Below, in pieces: positions 7,415 through 16,749 of a stretch of 64,000 nt of DNA (position 1 is its first letter; each line of letters opens with the position of its first letter). The notes beneath the pieces are model-generated. The model saw only the letters and a program-made list of their open reading frames with translations, made no database searches and was not told the origin of the DNA. Source of the stretch: Ruania halotolerans (GTDB lineage: Bacteria; Actinomycetota; Actinomycetes; Actinomycetales; Beutenbergiaceae); the NCBI RefSeq assembly GCF_021049285.1, contig NZ_CP088017.1:3297380-3361379 (forward strand), in the 5' to 3' direction. The translations under genes were made by a program, and so were the position numbers.

Positions 7415-9133
7415 TCAGCAGGAGGTTGCCGCCAGCCCATCGACCTCGATCGGTAGGCTCCCAGGGGCCGGAGCGTCCCCAGCCAGCACCGCAGCCACCG
7501 CCTCGAACGCCCCGGCGGTCCGGCCGAAGGCCGCGATCCGCACCGGCGCATCAGTCCCCGTCAGCAACCACGGCGCGTCCAGGGAGATCGCCACATCCGC
7601 CGTCCCGCTGGGCGTGACAGAGGTGAGCAGCCGAACGCTCGTATCCGCAGGCTGTTCCAGGGGCACCACCTGCAAGCCCACCTGCTCCGCCGCGTCCACG
7701 AAGGCGTCCCAATCATCCGCGGTACCACCCCGCACGTGGATCCGTGGACCCGCGAGCGCGCCCCCACAGGTACCCTGCACCACGGTGACCGCTGCAGCGC
7801 TCAGCGCCTGCGAGGCAGCCCCGCCGGAGTCCGACTCCGCCACGGAGACTGGTCCGATCCGCTCGGCCTCATCCGCCTGCCACCGCATCAGGGCGATCAC
7901 CCGCCCGGCGGCCTCATTCACCCGCTCGCGGTCCAGCGACCCGTCCTCGAGCGCCGATACGATCCCGTGCTGCGCTTCGGCCACATCCACCGGCCCGAGG
8001 AGCAGGTCCGCCCCGGCGGCGAGTGCCTCCACGGCGATCTCGTCACTGGTCCGCGTCTGGGTGAGTGCGCCCATATCGAGTGCGTCGGTGATCGCCACCC
8101 CGGTGAAACCGAGGTCCTCGCGGAGCACCTGATACGCCTCCGGCGACAGGGACGCGGGCACACCCGGGTCCCACGCCTCCACCGCGATGTGGCCCATCAT
8201 CACCGTCGGCGCTCCGGCGTCGACACCCACCTGGAATGGGACCAGATCACGGTCGGCCAACTCCTCGGCACTCGCGCTCTGAGTAGGCAGGTCCTCGTGC
8301 GAGTCCACCGTCAGGGAGCCGTGCCCGGGGAAGTGCTTGAGGCTGGACAGGACACCCCCATCGGCGAAACCCTGGACCGCGGCCGTCACCGCACGGGCGG
8401 CTCGCTCCGGGTCCCCCGAGGGCGAGCGGTCACCGATGATGGGGTCGGCAGCACCGATCGTCACGTCCGCCACGGGTGCGAAGTCGTAGTTGATGCCGGT
8501 CGCACGCAGTTCAGTGGCCATCGCCTCCGCCGCCGCGGTCACCACGTCGGCATCATCGGCAGCACCGGCAGCCATGAACGGCGGGAACGATGTCCAGTCC
8601 CCCGTCGCGGCCGAGAGCCGTTGCACGAGCCCGCCCTCGTTGTCCACTGCGATGATCGCCGGCCAGTCCCGCCCCAACTCGCCCTGCGCTTCCTGCACGG
8701 CCTCAGCAGTGTCGGCCACCTGCTCGGCCGAGGCTACGTTGCCCCCGAACACCACCACGCCGGCGAGGTGATCCGCACTCAGCACAGCCGCGGCATCAGC
8801 CGGTTCGGTTCCCGGGAACCGCGCGAGGATCACCTGCCCGGCCACGTCCTCCGGCGTCATCTCCGCGGCCACAGCGATCGCGTCGTCCACCTCATCCTCA
8901 GTGGGCCCCCAGCCCAGAGGTTCGGCAGTCGAGGTGGGGCTCGGAGTCTCGGAGGGCATATCAGTGCTCGGCTCAGCCGTGGGCACAGTCTCCGACGGCG
9001 TGGGCTCACCTGATCCGTCCGGTGGGGTACACGCCGCCAGAGCGAGCGCCCCGACGGCGGCCAGTGCGGTCAGGTGACTGGGTCGCCATGACCTCCTGGT
9101 CACCGACCTCGTGCGAGTCCCCCGGACCGTCAT
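7415..9133 (-). CDS. GH3 family lipoprotein, beta-N-acetylhexosaminidase (NagZ-like)
   Basis: The 572-residue protein has a lipoprotein signal peptide with lipobox LAAC (Cys35) and a Ser/Thr/Pro-rich linker to about residue 75. A GH3 N-terminal domain follows: KHFPGHG (266-272), VDSHEDLP (277-282, the NagZ His/Asp loop), and the nucleophile Asp350 in ITDALDM. The C-terminal GH3 domain follows. NagZ-type enzymes remove N-acetylglucosamine from muropeptides or glycans. Here the enzyme is exported and lipid-anchored, so it probably acts outside the membrane on cell wall or chitin-like sugars. Its ATG overlaps the tsaD stop by 4 bases (9130-9133), making it the last gene of the alr-tsa operon. 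Confidence 0.88.
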   Translation of the reverse strand: MTVRGTRTRSVTRRSWRPSHLTALAAVGALALAACTPPDGSGEPTPSETVPTAEPSTDMPSETPSPTSTAEPLGWGPTEDEVDDAIAVAAEMTPEDVAGQVILARFPGTEPADAAAVLSADHLAGVVVFGGNVASAEQVADTAEAVQEAQGELGRDWPAIIAVDNEGGLVQRLSAATGDWTSFPPFMAAGAADDADVVTAAAEAMATELRATGINYDFAPVADVTIGAADPIIGDRSPSGDPERAARAVTAAVQGFADGGVLSSLKHFPGHGSLTVDSHEDLPTQSASAEELADRDLVPFQVGVDAGAPTVMMGHIAVEAWDPGVPASLSPEAYQVLREDLGFTGVAITDALDMGALTQTRTSDEIAVEALAAGADLLLGPVDVAEAQHGIVSALEDGSLDRERVNEAAGRVIALMRWQADEAERIGPVSVAESDSGGAASQALSAAAVTVVQGTCGGALAGPRIHVRGGTADDWDAFVDAAEQVGLQVVPLEQPADTSVRLLTSVTPSGTADVAISLDAPWLLTGTDAPVRIAAFGRTAGAFEAVAAVLAGDAPAPGSLPIEVDGLAATSC

Positions 9134-10194
9134 GCAGTCGCCAGCACCTGCGTCAGGGGCATCTGCGAGTCGATCGTGATCGCGAAGTCCGAGGGCGGCA
9201 GTCCTGCCGCCACCACGGCCGAGCCGAGTGCGGCGATCATCGCGCCGTTGTCGGTGCAGTACCTGATCGGCGGGATCCGCACGTCGATCCCCGCTGCGGT
9301 GAACCGCTCAGTGGCCAGTGAGCGCAGCCTGCTGTTGGCGGAGAACCCGCCCCCGATCACCACGCATCGCACGCCCCGCTCAGTGCACGCGGCGAGTGTC
9401 TTGGTCACCAGCACGTCGGCGACGGCCTCGGAGAAGGAGGCGGCGACGTCGGCGGCCGGTACCTCGAGGCTGTCATCGGTGAAGCCTTCCACCACCCGGG
9501 CCACCGCCGTCTTCAGCCCGGAGAAGGAGAAGTCGTAGGCGTGCGTGGCGAGGTCCTTCGGCCTGGACAGTCCCCGCGGGAACGCGAACGCCGCCGGATC
9601 GCCCTGTTGGGCGAGCTTGTCCACGTGCGGACCACCCGGATAGGGAAGTCCGAGTAGCCGCCCCACCTTGTCGAACGCCTCCCCGGCTGCGTCGTCCAGC
9701 GTCTGGCCGAGCTCCACCACATCGGTGGCGATATCGCGCACGTGCAGCAGGCTGGAGTGACCGCCGGAGACGACCAGGCCGAGGAATTCCTCCGGGAACG
9801 GCCCGTCCACGAGCGCGTCCACGGCCACGTGACCGAGGATGTGGTTCACCCCATACAGCGGTACGCCGAGACCGAGCGCGAGGGACTTCGCCGCGGCGAC
9901 GCCCACGGTGAGCGAGCCCACCAGGCCAGGGCCCGAGGTGACCGCCACCGCGTCGATGTCGGCCAACGTCAGTCCGGCCCGGTCGACGGCGGCCATCAGC
10001 GTGGGGCCGAATGCCTCCAGGTGCGCTCGACTCGCCACTTCCGGCACGATGCCGCCGAAGCGGGCATGTTCGTCCATGGACGACGCGGTGACGTCGATCA
10101 GGAGCTCTTCGCCGCGAACCAGGGCGGCCCCTGTCTCGTCACATGAGGTCTCAATTCCCAGGACGAGTGGGGCGTCGTCGTGCACTGTTGCCAT
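9130..10194 (-). CDS. tsaD: tRNA N6-adenosine threonylcarbamoyltransferase TsaD
   Basis: The protein (354 residues from ATG 10194; a TTG nine bases upstream is in frame) has the Kae1/TsaD signature GIETSCDET at the N-terminus, the metal ligands His118 and His122 in HILGH, and VVSGGHSSL and [11 protein letters not shown] segments of the ASKHA fold. TsaD transfers the threonylcarbamoyl group from TC-AMP to A37 of tRNAs reading ANN codons, working with TsaB and TsaE. All three are in this operon. It lies 11 bases after the rimI/sulfurtransferase gene and overlaps the GH3 gene. Confidence 0.97.
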   Translation of the reverse strand: MATVHDDAPLVLGIETSCDETGAALVRGEELLIDVTASSMDEHARFGGIVPEVASRAHLEAFGPTLMAAVDRAGLTLADIDAVAVTSGPGLVGSLTVGVAAAKSLALGLGVPLYGVNHILGHVAVDALVDGPFPEEFLGLVVSGGHSSLLHVRDIATDVVELGQTLDDAAGEAFDKVGRLLGLPYPGGPHVDKLAQQGDPAAFAFPRGLSRPKDLATHAYDFSFSGLKTAVARVVEGFTDDSLEVPAADVAASFSEAVADVLVTKTLAACTERGVRCVVIGGGFSANSRLRSLATERFTAAGIDVRIPPIRYCTDNGAMIAALGSAVVAAGLPPSDFAITIDSQMPLTQVLATA

Positions 10195-10205
10195 GGCCGC
10201 CAAGC

Positions 10206-11585
10206 CTACGCCCGCCGACCGCCGGGGAACCCGGTGGCGACCGGGCGGGCGTCATCGGCCGACCACTGGGACCAGGATCCGGCGTAGAGGCGGGCGGGCA
10301 CTCCGATCGCCGCGAGCGCCGCCACCTCATGCGCGGCCGTGACCCCGGAACCGCAGTAGACCACCACCTCGCCCGCTTCGGGCGCACCGACGGAGACGAA
10401 GCGTTCGGCAAGCTCCTCACCCGTGCGGAACCGCTGCGCCTCGTCCAGGTTCTCGGCCGTCGGAGCACTGACGGCGCCAGGGATGTGTCCGGCGCGCCGG
10501 TCGACCGGTTCGGTCTCCCCGGCGTACCGGTCCCGCGCTCGGGCGTCCAGGAGCACTCCCCGTACCGGGGCAGCGGCGGCGGCATCGGCGTCCGCGACGG
10601 GCATGTGGCCCGCCGAGAGAGTGACCGTCCCCGGCCCAACGAGCACCTCCCCGTCCTCGAGGATCCCGCCGTTCTCGCTCCAGGCGTGCAGGCCGCCATC
10701 GAGGATCCGCACATCGACCAGTCCGGCCCAGCGCAGCAGCCACCAGGCACGAGCGGCCGATGTGCCACCGGTATCGTCGTAGACCACCACGGGGTCGCCG
10801 TCATCGATCCCCCAACGCCGCGCGGCGGCCTGGAGATCAGTCACCTCAGGTAATGGGTGGCGCCCGGCCTCACTCGAGGGCGGCCCGGCGAGATCTCGAT
10901 CGAGGTCCACGAACTGCGCACCGGGGATGTGCCCGGCGATGTAGAACTTGCGCCCGTCCGGTTCTGCGAGCGACCAGCGCACGTCCAGCACCACCACACG
11001 CTCGGAACGCTCGAGAAGGTCATGCAGGTCCGCAGCCGAGATCAGGACGCTGCTGCGGGCGTCACGATCAGCCATCCGGGTATCCTCCTCGATCGTCTCA
11101 GCCCCCACGGGCCCGGGTCCGGCGCCCTGCGTGCTCAACGGTAGCCGCATCACCACGGCGTCCGCGCCCTCCGGTTGGTAATAACCGCGGCGAATCCCCA
11201 GCGCAGCAAACCCGAACGACCGGTACAAGGCTGCTGCTCCGTCGTCATCGGCACGTACCTCCAGGAAGAGCGACTCGGCGCCGCAGGAGCGCGCATGAGC
11301 GATGAGCTCGGCGAGCATCCTGGCGGCGTGCCCACGCCGGCGATGCGCCGGTGCCACGCCGATCGTCATCACGGTGGCATCGGGCCCGGTGGCCAGGCCC
11401 GCGTAGCCGACGAGTGCGTCGTCCTGCGTGGCTGCCAGGTAGATCCGGTCGGAGCGGCTGAGCTCCTCGGCGTAGACCGCCCTGCTCCACGCGCCCTGCC
11501 CGAACAACTCCGGTTCAAGCGCCATCACGTCGTCCAGGTCAGCGGCCGAGAGCGGGCGCAATCCGAGGGCGGGCCGCGTTGTCAT
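10206..11585 (-). CDS. RimI-type N-acetyltransferase fused to a rhodanese-type sulfurtransferase
   Basis: One continuous 459-codon frame. Residues 1-150 are a GNAT acetyltransferase with the acetyl-CoA loop [16 protein letters not shown] (76-91) and the RimI-like ending [16 protein letters not shown]. After a linker (151-175), residues 178-459 are two rhodanese domains with active-site loop CGSGVTA (Cys411), as in thiosulfate or 3-mercaptopyruvate sulfurtransferases. rimI is expected between tsaB and tsaD and acetylates ribosomal protein S18. The fusion to a sulfurtransferase is unusual. Codon 171 is an ATG (at 11075) preceded by a strong GAGGAGG Shine-Dalgarno, so a separate sulfurtransferase may also be made. 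The start overlaps tsaB by 4 bases. Confidence 0.87.
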   Translation of the reverse strand: MTTRPALGLRPLSAADLDDVMALEPELFGQGAWSRAVYAEELSRSDRIYLAATQDDALVGYAGLATGPDATVMTIGVAPAHRRRGHAARMLAELIAHARSCGAESLFLEVRADDDGAAALYRSFGFAALGIRRGYYQPEGADAVVMRLPLSTQGAGPGPVGAETIEEDTRMADRDARSSVLISAADLHDLLERSERVVVLDVRWSLAEPDGRKFYIAGHIPGAQFVDLDRDLAGPPSSEAGRHPLPEVTDLQAAARRWGIDDGDPVVVYDDTGGTSAARAWWLLRWAGLVDVRILDGGLHAWSENGGILEDGEVLVGPGTVTLSAGHMPVADADAAAAAPVRGVLLDARARDRYAGETEPVDRRAGHIPGAVSAPTAENLDEAQRFRTGEELAERFVSVGAPEAGEVVVYCGSGVTAAHEVAALAAIGVPARLYAGSWSQWSADDARPVATGFPGGRRA

Positions 11586-12289
11586 GACATCGGGGCGCGG
11601 CGTGGTGGACTCATATGCACGTCGGGCCGGCGCAGGTAGAGCGCGTCGGTCGGCTGGCTGGTGCCCCGCTGGGCACGGGCTGCCGCGAGTTGCCCGAGTC
11701 GGGCGGGATCCACGATCAGGGCTGAGCGCTTGGCTCGCTCCTCCTCACTGACCTCCGGAGCGAGAGGTTCCGGATAGAGAGCGACCCCGCGCCCGAGCAC
11801 CTGGCCGGCTGCCACCAGATCTGCATGGTCGGCAGCCACCGTCACGGCGGAGTCCACCCCGGGGCCGGCCACCTGCTGCACGTCCCTGTCGGCAGTGCGC
11901 CGGTAGCGGGCCCAATACACCTCCCGGCGCCGCGCATCGGTGGTCACCAGCAACTCGGGCCCGCCAGTCTCATCGAGAGCCTCATCAGCGAGAGCATCGA
12001 GTGAGCTCACCCCATACACGTCGATCCCCTGTGCAAGTGCGAAGGTCCGCGCAGTCACCAGGCCCACGCGTAGTCCGGTGAACGGCGCCGGGCCGGTGCC
12101 CACGGCCACGGCGGTGATCTCATCGGGAGTCACCTCGGCCCCGGTGAGACAGGCCACGATCATCGGCGTCAGCGTCTCCACATGGCGGCGCGGATCAGCA
12201 CTGCGAGCCGCGGCCAGCGTGGCGCCGTCACGCACGACGGCGACGGCGGCGCCGTCCGAGGTGTCCAAGCACAGGAGAGTCACGCCCAT
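11582..12289 (-). CDS. tsaB: tRNA threonylcarbamoyladenosine biosynthesis protein TsaB
   Basis: The 235-residue ASKHA-fold protein has LCLDTSDGAAVAV at the N-terminus and GTGPAPFTGLRVGLVTARTFA, the diagnostic TsaB segment. It lacks the TsaD metal histidines. TsaB is the non-catalytic partner that dimerises with TsaD and recruits TsaE for t6A37 synthesis. The ATG at 12289 is 3 bases after the tsaE stop. TAAAGT, starting at that stop codon, stands six bases before an in-frame GTG (12283), so an internal leaderless start is possible. Confidence 0.95.
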   Translation of the reverse strand: MGVTLLCLDTSDGAAVAVVRDGATLAAARSADPRRHVETLTPMIVACLTGAEVTPDEITAVAVGTGPAPFTGLRVGLVTARTFALAQGIDVYGVSSLDALADEALDETGGPELLVTTDARRREVYWARYRRTADRDVQQVAGPGVDSAVTVAADHADLVAAGQVLGRGVALYPEPLAPEVSEEERAKRSALIVDPARLGQLAAARAQRGTSQPTDALYLRRPDVHMSPPRRAPMS

Positions 12290-12295
12290 ACTTTA
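12281..12295 (-). promoter_or_regulatory. Candidate internal leaderless promoter: -10 TAAAGT overlapping the tsaE stop
   Basis: On the minus strand the tsaE stop TAA is the first half of TAAAGT, followed by ATGGGC and GTG (third codon of tsaB). This is the same layout as at 444-458. It could give tsaB expression independent of alr-tsaE. Inference from spacing only. Confidence 0.35.
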
Positions 12296-12805
12296 CGCGC
12301 GCTCGGCGAGCTCGTGGAGGGCCGCCCCGGCCCACCGGTCACCGATACCCCGCAGCTCGACACGGCGGGGCTGGTCCTCGTTCGCATCCACGGCGCGGCC
12401 GCCGCGGGGGCGCACGAGGTCGATCTCGAGTCGGTCCTGGGCCAGTCCTTCGACCAGCCCAGCGCCCCACTCGACCACGGTCACCGCTTCCTCCAGGGAA
12501 CTGTCCAGGTCGAGTGCGTCGACCTCCGCGATCGAGGTGAGCCGGTAGGCGTCCACATGAATGAGTCCCGGCCCGTCGCCGATGGGCTGGTGCTCGCGGG
12601 CAATGATGAAGGTGGGTGAAGCGACGCGGCCGCGAACGCCGAGACCATCGCCGATGCCCTGGGTGAGGGTCGTCTTACCCGCACCGAGGTCACCGGTGAG
12701 GATCACCAGGTCCCCGGCGCGCAGGAACGCTGCCAGGCGGCGACCGAACGCCGTGGTCGCCTCGGCATCTCCGAGTTGGACACTCACACCGGTCTGAGCT
12801 GTCAT
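12293..12805 (-). CDS. tsaE: tRNA threonylcarbamoyladenosine biosynthesis ATPase TsaE
   Basis: The 170-residue P-loop ATPase has Walker A GDLGAGKTT (38-46), the TsaE switch segment VASPTFIIAREH and the HVDAYRL motif. TsaE binds the TsaB-TsaD complex and supports multiple rounds of t6A modification. It overlaps the alr stop by 4 bases (12802-12805), which fits the conserved actinobacterial order alr-tsaE-tsaB-rimI-tsaD. The end is about 20 residues longer than minimal TsaE proteins. Confidence 0.94.
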   Translation of the reverse strand: MTAQTGVSVQLGDAEATTAFGRRLAAFLRAGDLVILTGDLGAGKTTLTQGIGDGLGVRGRVASPTFIIAREHQPIGDGPGLIHVDAYRLTSIAEVDALDLDSSLEEAVTVVEWGAGLVEGLAQDRLEIDLVRPRGGRAVDANEDQPRRVELRGIGDRWAGAALHELAERA

Positions 12806-13938
12806 GCACCTTCTCCTCGGTAGATCCGCGGCACCCGCGGCCCGATCTGCGTCACGATCTCGTAACTGATTCCGCCGACGGCGTCCGCCCAGTCCTGCGC
12901 TGTCGGCTCACCTGCGGAGCCGTTGCCGAAAAGGACCGCGGTATCACCCGCGGACACCGGCAGATCCCGCACGTCCAGCACGAACTGGTCCATGCACACC
13001 CGGCCGGCGATCCGGACCTGGTGTCCGGCCACCTGTACCGGGCCCACATTGCTGGCCCTGCGCGGAATGCCGTCGGCGTACCCGAGCGGCACGGTGGCCA
13101 AGGTGGTCGGGTAGGAGGTGGTGTAGGTGTGGCCGTACGAGACACCCTGCCCGGGGCCGGCATCCTTGACCACGTGCAGGTCGGCCTCCAACCGCATCGC
13201 GGGGACCAAGCCGACCTCGGCAGATGGGTGCGTCACGGGCATCGGGGAGAGCCCGTAGACCGCGATCCCCGGGCGGACCAGATCGTAGTGCACCTGGGGC
13301 ACGGAGATCGTGGCCGCGGAGTTCGCCAGGTGCCGCACTTCCAGCGCGGCGCCGGCCGCCTCGGCCCGGCGTACCGCCTCGGCGAACACGTCGAACTGGT
13401 CGAGCACACTGGGGTGATCGACCTCGTCCGCACGGGCCAGGTGGGACCACACGCCCACCACGGTGACCACACCGTCGGCCTGCCACCGGACGGCGTCGTG
13501 CAACATCGCGGTCCAGTCCTCCAGGAACGAGCCGCCGCGGGCCAGGCCGGTATCCACCTTCAGATGTACCCGCGCCGCGCGGCCGGTGGCCCGGGCGGCG
13601 TCGGCGATCTCGGCGAGTGCCCACGGGGCGGGCGCGGAGATGTCGATATCGGCCTCGATCACCTGGGCCAGCGGGGCGCCGGGGCCGTACAGCCAGGTGA
13701 GCACGGGGGCGGTGATTCCGGCCGCGCGCAGCGCGAGCGCCTCGGGCACTTGGGCGGCGCCGAGCCAGGTCGCACCGCCTCGCAGGGCGGCCCGCGCGGC
13801 GGGCACGAGTCCGTGCCCGTAGGCATCACCCTTGACGACGGCCATCACCTGGGCGGTCGGCGCACATTCGCGTAGCCGGATGACGTTGTCGCGGATCGCG
13901 TCGAGATCGACGATGGCGCGCCCCGGGTAGTAGTTCAC
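12802..13938 (-). CDS. alr: Alanine racemase
   Basis: A PLP enzyme of 378 residues that interconverts L- and D-alanine for peptidoglycan. The PLP lysine is in VVKGDAYGHG (usually KADAYGHG, so Ala to Gly next to the lysine). The second catalytic base is the Tyr of VSYGHTY, and RVCMDQF marks the C-terminal domain. I chose GTG 13938, giving NYYPGRAIVDLDAI as the N-terminus. The frame stays open upstream but those residues are low-complexity and not alanine racemase-like. CAGACT six bases before the GTG and no Shine-Dalgarno suggest a leaderless transcript. It heads the tsa operon. Confidence 0.95.
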   Translation of the reverse strand: MNYYPGRAIVDLDAIRDNVIRLRECAPTAQVMAVVKGDAYGHGLVPAARAALRGGATWLGAAQVPEALALRAAGITAPVLTWLYGPGAPLAQVIEADIDISAPAPWALAEIADAARATGRAARVHLKVDTGLARGGSFLEDWTAMLHDAVRWQADGVVTVVGVWSHLARADEVDHPSVLDQFDVFAEAVRRAEAAGAALEVRHLANSAATISVPQVHYDLVRPGIAVYGLSPMPVTHPSAEVGLVPAMRLEADLHVVKDAGPGQGVSYGHTYTTSYPTTLATVPLGYADGIPRRASNVGPVQVAGHQVRIAGRVCMDQFVLDVRDLPVSAGDTAVLFGNGSAGEPTAQDWADAVGGISYEIVTQIGPRVPRIYRGEGA

Positions 13939-14016
13939 ACCGCTAGTCTGCCAGGCAGGCAAGCGTGAGCCGGTGCGCCAGCGGCCCCACGGTGCGAGCC
14001 ACCCACGACCCCGGAG

Positions 14017-14082
14017 CTCACCGTGGCGGGCCCAGCTCACCAGGCCCAGCTCACCAGGCCCGCCTCACCGTGGCGGGCCCAG
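14017..14082. repeat. Short direct repeats at the end of the response-regulator gene
   Basis: The 19-mer beginning CTCACCGTGGCGGGCCC occurs at 14017-14035 and 14064-14082. Between them the 14-mer CCCAGCTCACCAGG is tandemly repeated (14031-14044, 14045-14058) with a partial third copy. The second 19-mer covers the stop codon of the response regulator. The array lies between that stop and alr. Confidence 0.8.
14057..14079 (-). terminator. 8-bp GC hairpin at the response-regulator stop codon
   Basis: GGCCCGCC (14057-14064) pairs with GGCGGGCC (14072-14079) around a 7-base loop that contains the regulator's TGA stop. No U-run follows. It plausibly ends the ABC transporter/two-component operon before alr. 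Confidence 0.45.
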
Positions 14083-14694
14083 GTAGCCACGCGAGAACGC
14101 GGCGGCCACTGCGGCGGCCCGGTCGTTCACTCCCAACTTGGCGTAGGCGTGCAGCAGATGCGACTTCACCGTCGCCTCGCTGATGAACAGGTGCTTGGCC
14201 GCCTCCCGGTTCGTGTAGCCGCCGGCGATCAGCTCCAGCACCTCCAGCTCGCGCCGGGAGAGCGGCTCTGCGGCAGGGCGCCGCATCTGCCCCATCAGCC
14301 GGGCGGCCACCCCCGGGGCGAGGATCGCGCTCCCGGCTGCGGCTGCCTCCACCGCCCGGAACAGCTCCTCCCTCGGCGCGTCCTTGAGCAGGTAGCCAGT
14401 AGCCCCGGCCTCCATCGCCGGCAGCACGTCGCCGTCGGTGTCATAGGTGGTCAGCACGAGCACCCGCGCCGGGATGCTCCGGGCACTGAGCTCCCTGATC
14501 GCCGCGATGCCGTCCATCCTGGGCATCCGCAGATCCATCAGCACCACGTCCGGCCGCAGCGACTCGGCGGCCGCGACCGCCTCGCTGCCGTCAGCCGCCT
14601 CGCCGAGCACCTCGAACCGAGGGTCAGCGCTGAACATCCCGCGCAGGCCGTCCCGCACGACCGGGTGGTCGTCCACGATCAGCACCGAGATCAT
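14065..14694 (-). CDS. NarL/LuxR-family two-component response regulator
   Basis: The 209-residue protein has a receiver domain (VLIVDDHPVVRDGLRGM; phospho-acceptor Asp54 in VVLMDLRMPRMDG; conserved Lys in YLLKDAP). A C-terminal LuxR helix-turn-helix follows (LSRRELEVLELIAGGYTNRE, then LFISEATVKSHL). It overlaps the histidine kinase gene by 4 bases and ends the four-gene operon ATPase-permease-kinase-regulator. It probably controls the exporter encoded upstream, and perhaps its own operon, in response to envelope stress or a drug. That role is inferred from context. Confidence 0.93.
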   Translation of the reverse strand: MISVLIVDDHPVVRDGLRGMFSADPRFEVLGEAADGSEAVAAAESLRPDVVLMDLRMPRMDGIAAIRELSARSIPARVLVLTTYDTDGDVLPAMEAGATGYLLKDAPREELFRAVEAAAAGSAILAPGVAARLMGQMRRPAAEPLSRRELEVLELIAGGYTNREAAKHLFISEATVKSHLLHAYAKLGVNDRAAAVAAAFSRGYLGPPR

Positions 14695-15977
14695 CGTTCA
14701 CCCCCGACCGGGATCGCCGGCACGGATACCGAGATCGCGGTTCCGCCGCCGGGCTCGGACTCGATCTCCACGCGGCCGGCGAGCCGCTGCGCCCGGCGAC
14801 GCATCCCGATCAGCCCGAAGCCGCCGTCACGGGCCTGCCCGTCCGCCCTGGCCTGCCCACCGGCCCTGACCTGTGGAACGAACCCCACGCCGTCGTCACG
14901 TACGTCCAGGGTGACCAGATCGGCCATGTACGACAGGGTGATCCCGACACGACCGGCACGGGCGTGCTTGGCCACGTTCGCCAGGCTCTCCTGAGCCGCG
15001 CGCAGCAGCGTGACCTCCACCTCGGTGTGCATCGGGCGAGGGTCACCGGTGGTGGTCAGCACGGCCTCGACCCGGTGCGCCTGAGACCACTTCCGTGCGA
15101 CGTCGTTGATCGCCTCCGGCAGCAATGCTTCGGCAAGCAGCTCGGGTTCGACCGCGTGCACGGTGCGGCGGGCCTCGGTCAGGCCCTCCCGGGCCAACTT
15201 CATCGCCTTCGCCAGGTGCGGCCGGCCCGCCGGATCGGTGCCCGACTGCTCCGCGGCCTGCAGCTGAGTGAGAATCCCGGCGAGGCTCTGAGCGAGCGTG
15301 TCGTGGATCTCGCGCGCCATCCGCTGCCGTTCGTCATGCACCCCGGCCTCCCGCGCCTGCACCAGCAACTGGGCATGCAGGCCGGCGTTCTCGTCTGCGG
15401 CCTCCTCGAGCCGAAGGTTCGCCTGATGCAGGGCGGACAGCGCCTGTTGCTGTAGTTGCGAGCGGTCGATCCATTGCTGCACCCCATAGAGGCAGGCAGA
15501 CGAGAGCACCGCCCCCAGGGCGCTGATCGAGAGCCACAACCACCACTCATCGGCGTCGATCCGACTCATGCCGCCCAAGTAGGTCACCGCCATGATCATC
15601 GACGTCAGCGTGGCGCCGACGTAACGCCAGGCACCACCGAGGCACTCGAAGGCGTGCGCCCAGCCGATGATCGCGAAGATGCCGTACCAGGGGGCCATCA
15701 CAACCAGCACCCCGGCGAGCACCATCAGACCGGCGTAGTACCCGCCCATCAGCAGCCGGCTGGCTTGGCGGCGCGGGTACAGGGCCACGAAGCCGCCCAG
15801 CCAGAGTGCCGCGGCGACCGTCAGCGCGAGCACGAGCGGACGGTTCACCGGCAACGGCTCACCGAGGGTGATCAGGGTACTGACCGCAAGCAGAGCGAAC
15901 GGGAGCACCCGGATCAGCGCTGCGTCGCGGCGCTCCGCGGTCTCGGCCCGTGCACGGAGGTCGGCCTCGGTGCTCAC
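14691..15977 (-). CDS. Membrane sensor histidine kinase (HisKA_3, DesK/NarX type)
   Basis: The 428-residue kinase has about five to six hydrophobic segments in the first 170 residues without a large extracellular loop, then a coiled region and the HisKA_3 box ERQRMAREIHDTLAQSLAG with the phospho-accepting His. The ATPase domain carries an N-box-like AQESLANVAKHA and GVGF and GFGLIGM motifs. Such kinases sense signals in or near the membrane and phosphorylate NarL-type regulators, here the overlapping downstream gene. The 21-base gap to the permease gene indicates co-transcription with an ABC-2 exporter, an arrangement typical of antimicrobial or lipid-stress sensing. Confidence 0.92.
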   Translation of the reverse strand: MSTEADLRARAETAERRDAALIRVLPFALLAVSTLITLGEPLPVNRPLVLALTVAAALWLGGFVALYPRRQASRLLMGGYYAGLMVLAGVLVVMAPWYGIFAIIGWAHAFECLGGAWRYVGATLTSMIMAVTYLGGMSRIDADEWWLWLSISALGAVLSSACLYGVQQWIDRSQLQQQALSALHQANLRLEEAADENAGLHAQLLVQAREAGVHDERQRMAREIHDTLAQSLAGILTQLQAAEQSGTDPAGRPHLAKAMKLAREGLTEARRTVHAVEPELLAEALLPEAINDVARKWSQAHRVEAVLTTTGDPRPMHTEVEVTLLRAAQESLANVAKHARAGRVGITLSYMADLVTLDVRDDGVGFVPQVRAGGQARADGQARDGGFGLIGMRRRAQRLAGRVEIESEPGGGTAISVSVPAIPVGGER

Positions 15978-15998
15978 CGGTCGACTCCACTCACGGCC

Positions 15999-16739
15999 CT
16001 ACTCCCAACGGAATGTTCGCGCCGCCAGCCCGCCGGCCACGATCGTCCAGGCCACCAGGACCGCGAGGTGGACCAGTTGCGGCCAACCGCCGGCGGCGGC
16101 GTCGTCCAATGCTTGCACACCGGCGCCCAGCGGGGTGAGGTCGCTGATCGTGCGCAGCACCTCGGACATCGAGACTCGAGGCACCCAGAGCCCGGCGAAG
16201 AACAGCAGCGGAAACAGGGACACCAATCCGATCGCGGAAGCGCTCGTGCCGCCCGGCGCCCAGGAGGCGGCCAGCAGACCGACGGAGAGCGTGGCCAGCG
16301 CCGTCAGCGCAAACGCGAGCAGGTAGCCGAGCAGGTTCTGCGGCAGGGCCACGTCGAAGGCAAGCGCGCCGAGGGTGAGCACTGCGAGCGAGGTGATCGC
16401 GGTGACCAGCACGCACATCAGCAGATGCGCACCGAGCAGCACGGTTGGTGTGATCGGCGTGGTGCGCATTCGCCGCAGCACACCCTTCTCGCGATAGGTC
16501 GCGAGGTGCTGAGGCAGATTGGCCAGTGCCACCATCGCGATGGCCATCGCGATGATGATCGGCAGGTACAGGTCGATGATCCGCACGCCGCCGAGGTCCG
16601 GGTCGGGCTCGTTAAAGGAGGGGATCACCCCGAACACGATGAGCAGGACAGGGGGGAGCGCGACCGCGAAGATCACCGAGAGCGGTTCGCGCAGGAACAT
16701 TGTCGTCTCGGCGCTGGTCAGGCGCAGCAGAGCTCGCAT
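15999..16739 (-). CDS. ABC-2 type transporter permease
   Basis: The protein (246 residues) has six predicted membrane segments and the ABC-2 pattern LREPLSVIFAVALPPVLLIVFG near the N-terminus, followed by YREKGVLRRMRTTPI, the cytoplasmic coupling helix, and WVPRVSMSEVLRTISDLTPLGAGVQAL near the end. I chose ATG 16739 because GAGGAG precedes it; an open frame upstream lacks transporter features. It partners with the ATPase encoded 10 bases upstream, forming a DrrAB-like exporter. The substrate is unknown. Confidence 0.9.
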   Translation of the reverse strand: MRALLRLTSAETTMFLREPLSVIFAVALPPVLLIVFGVIPSFNEPDPDLGGVRIIDLYLPIIIAMAIAMVALANLPQHLATYREKGVLRRMRTTPITPTVLLGAHLLMCVLVTAITSLAVLTLGALAFDVALPQNLLGYLLAFALTALATLSVGLLAASWAPGGTSASAIGLVSLFPLLFFAGLWVPRVSMSEVLRTISDLTPLGAGVQALDDAAAGGWPQLVHLAVLVAWTIVAGGLAARTFRWE

Positions 16740-16749
16740 GGTGGTCTCC

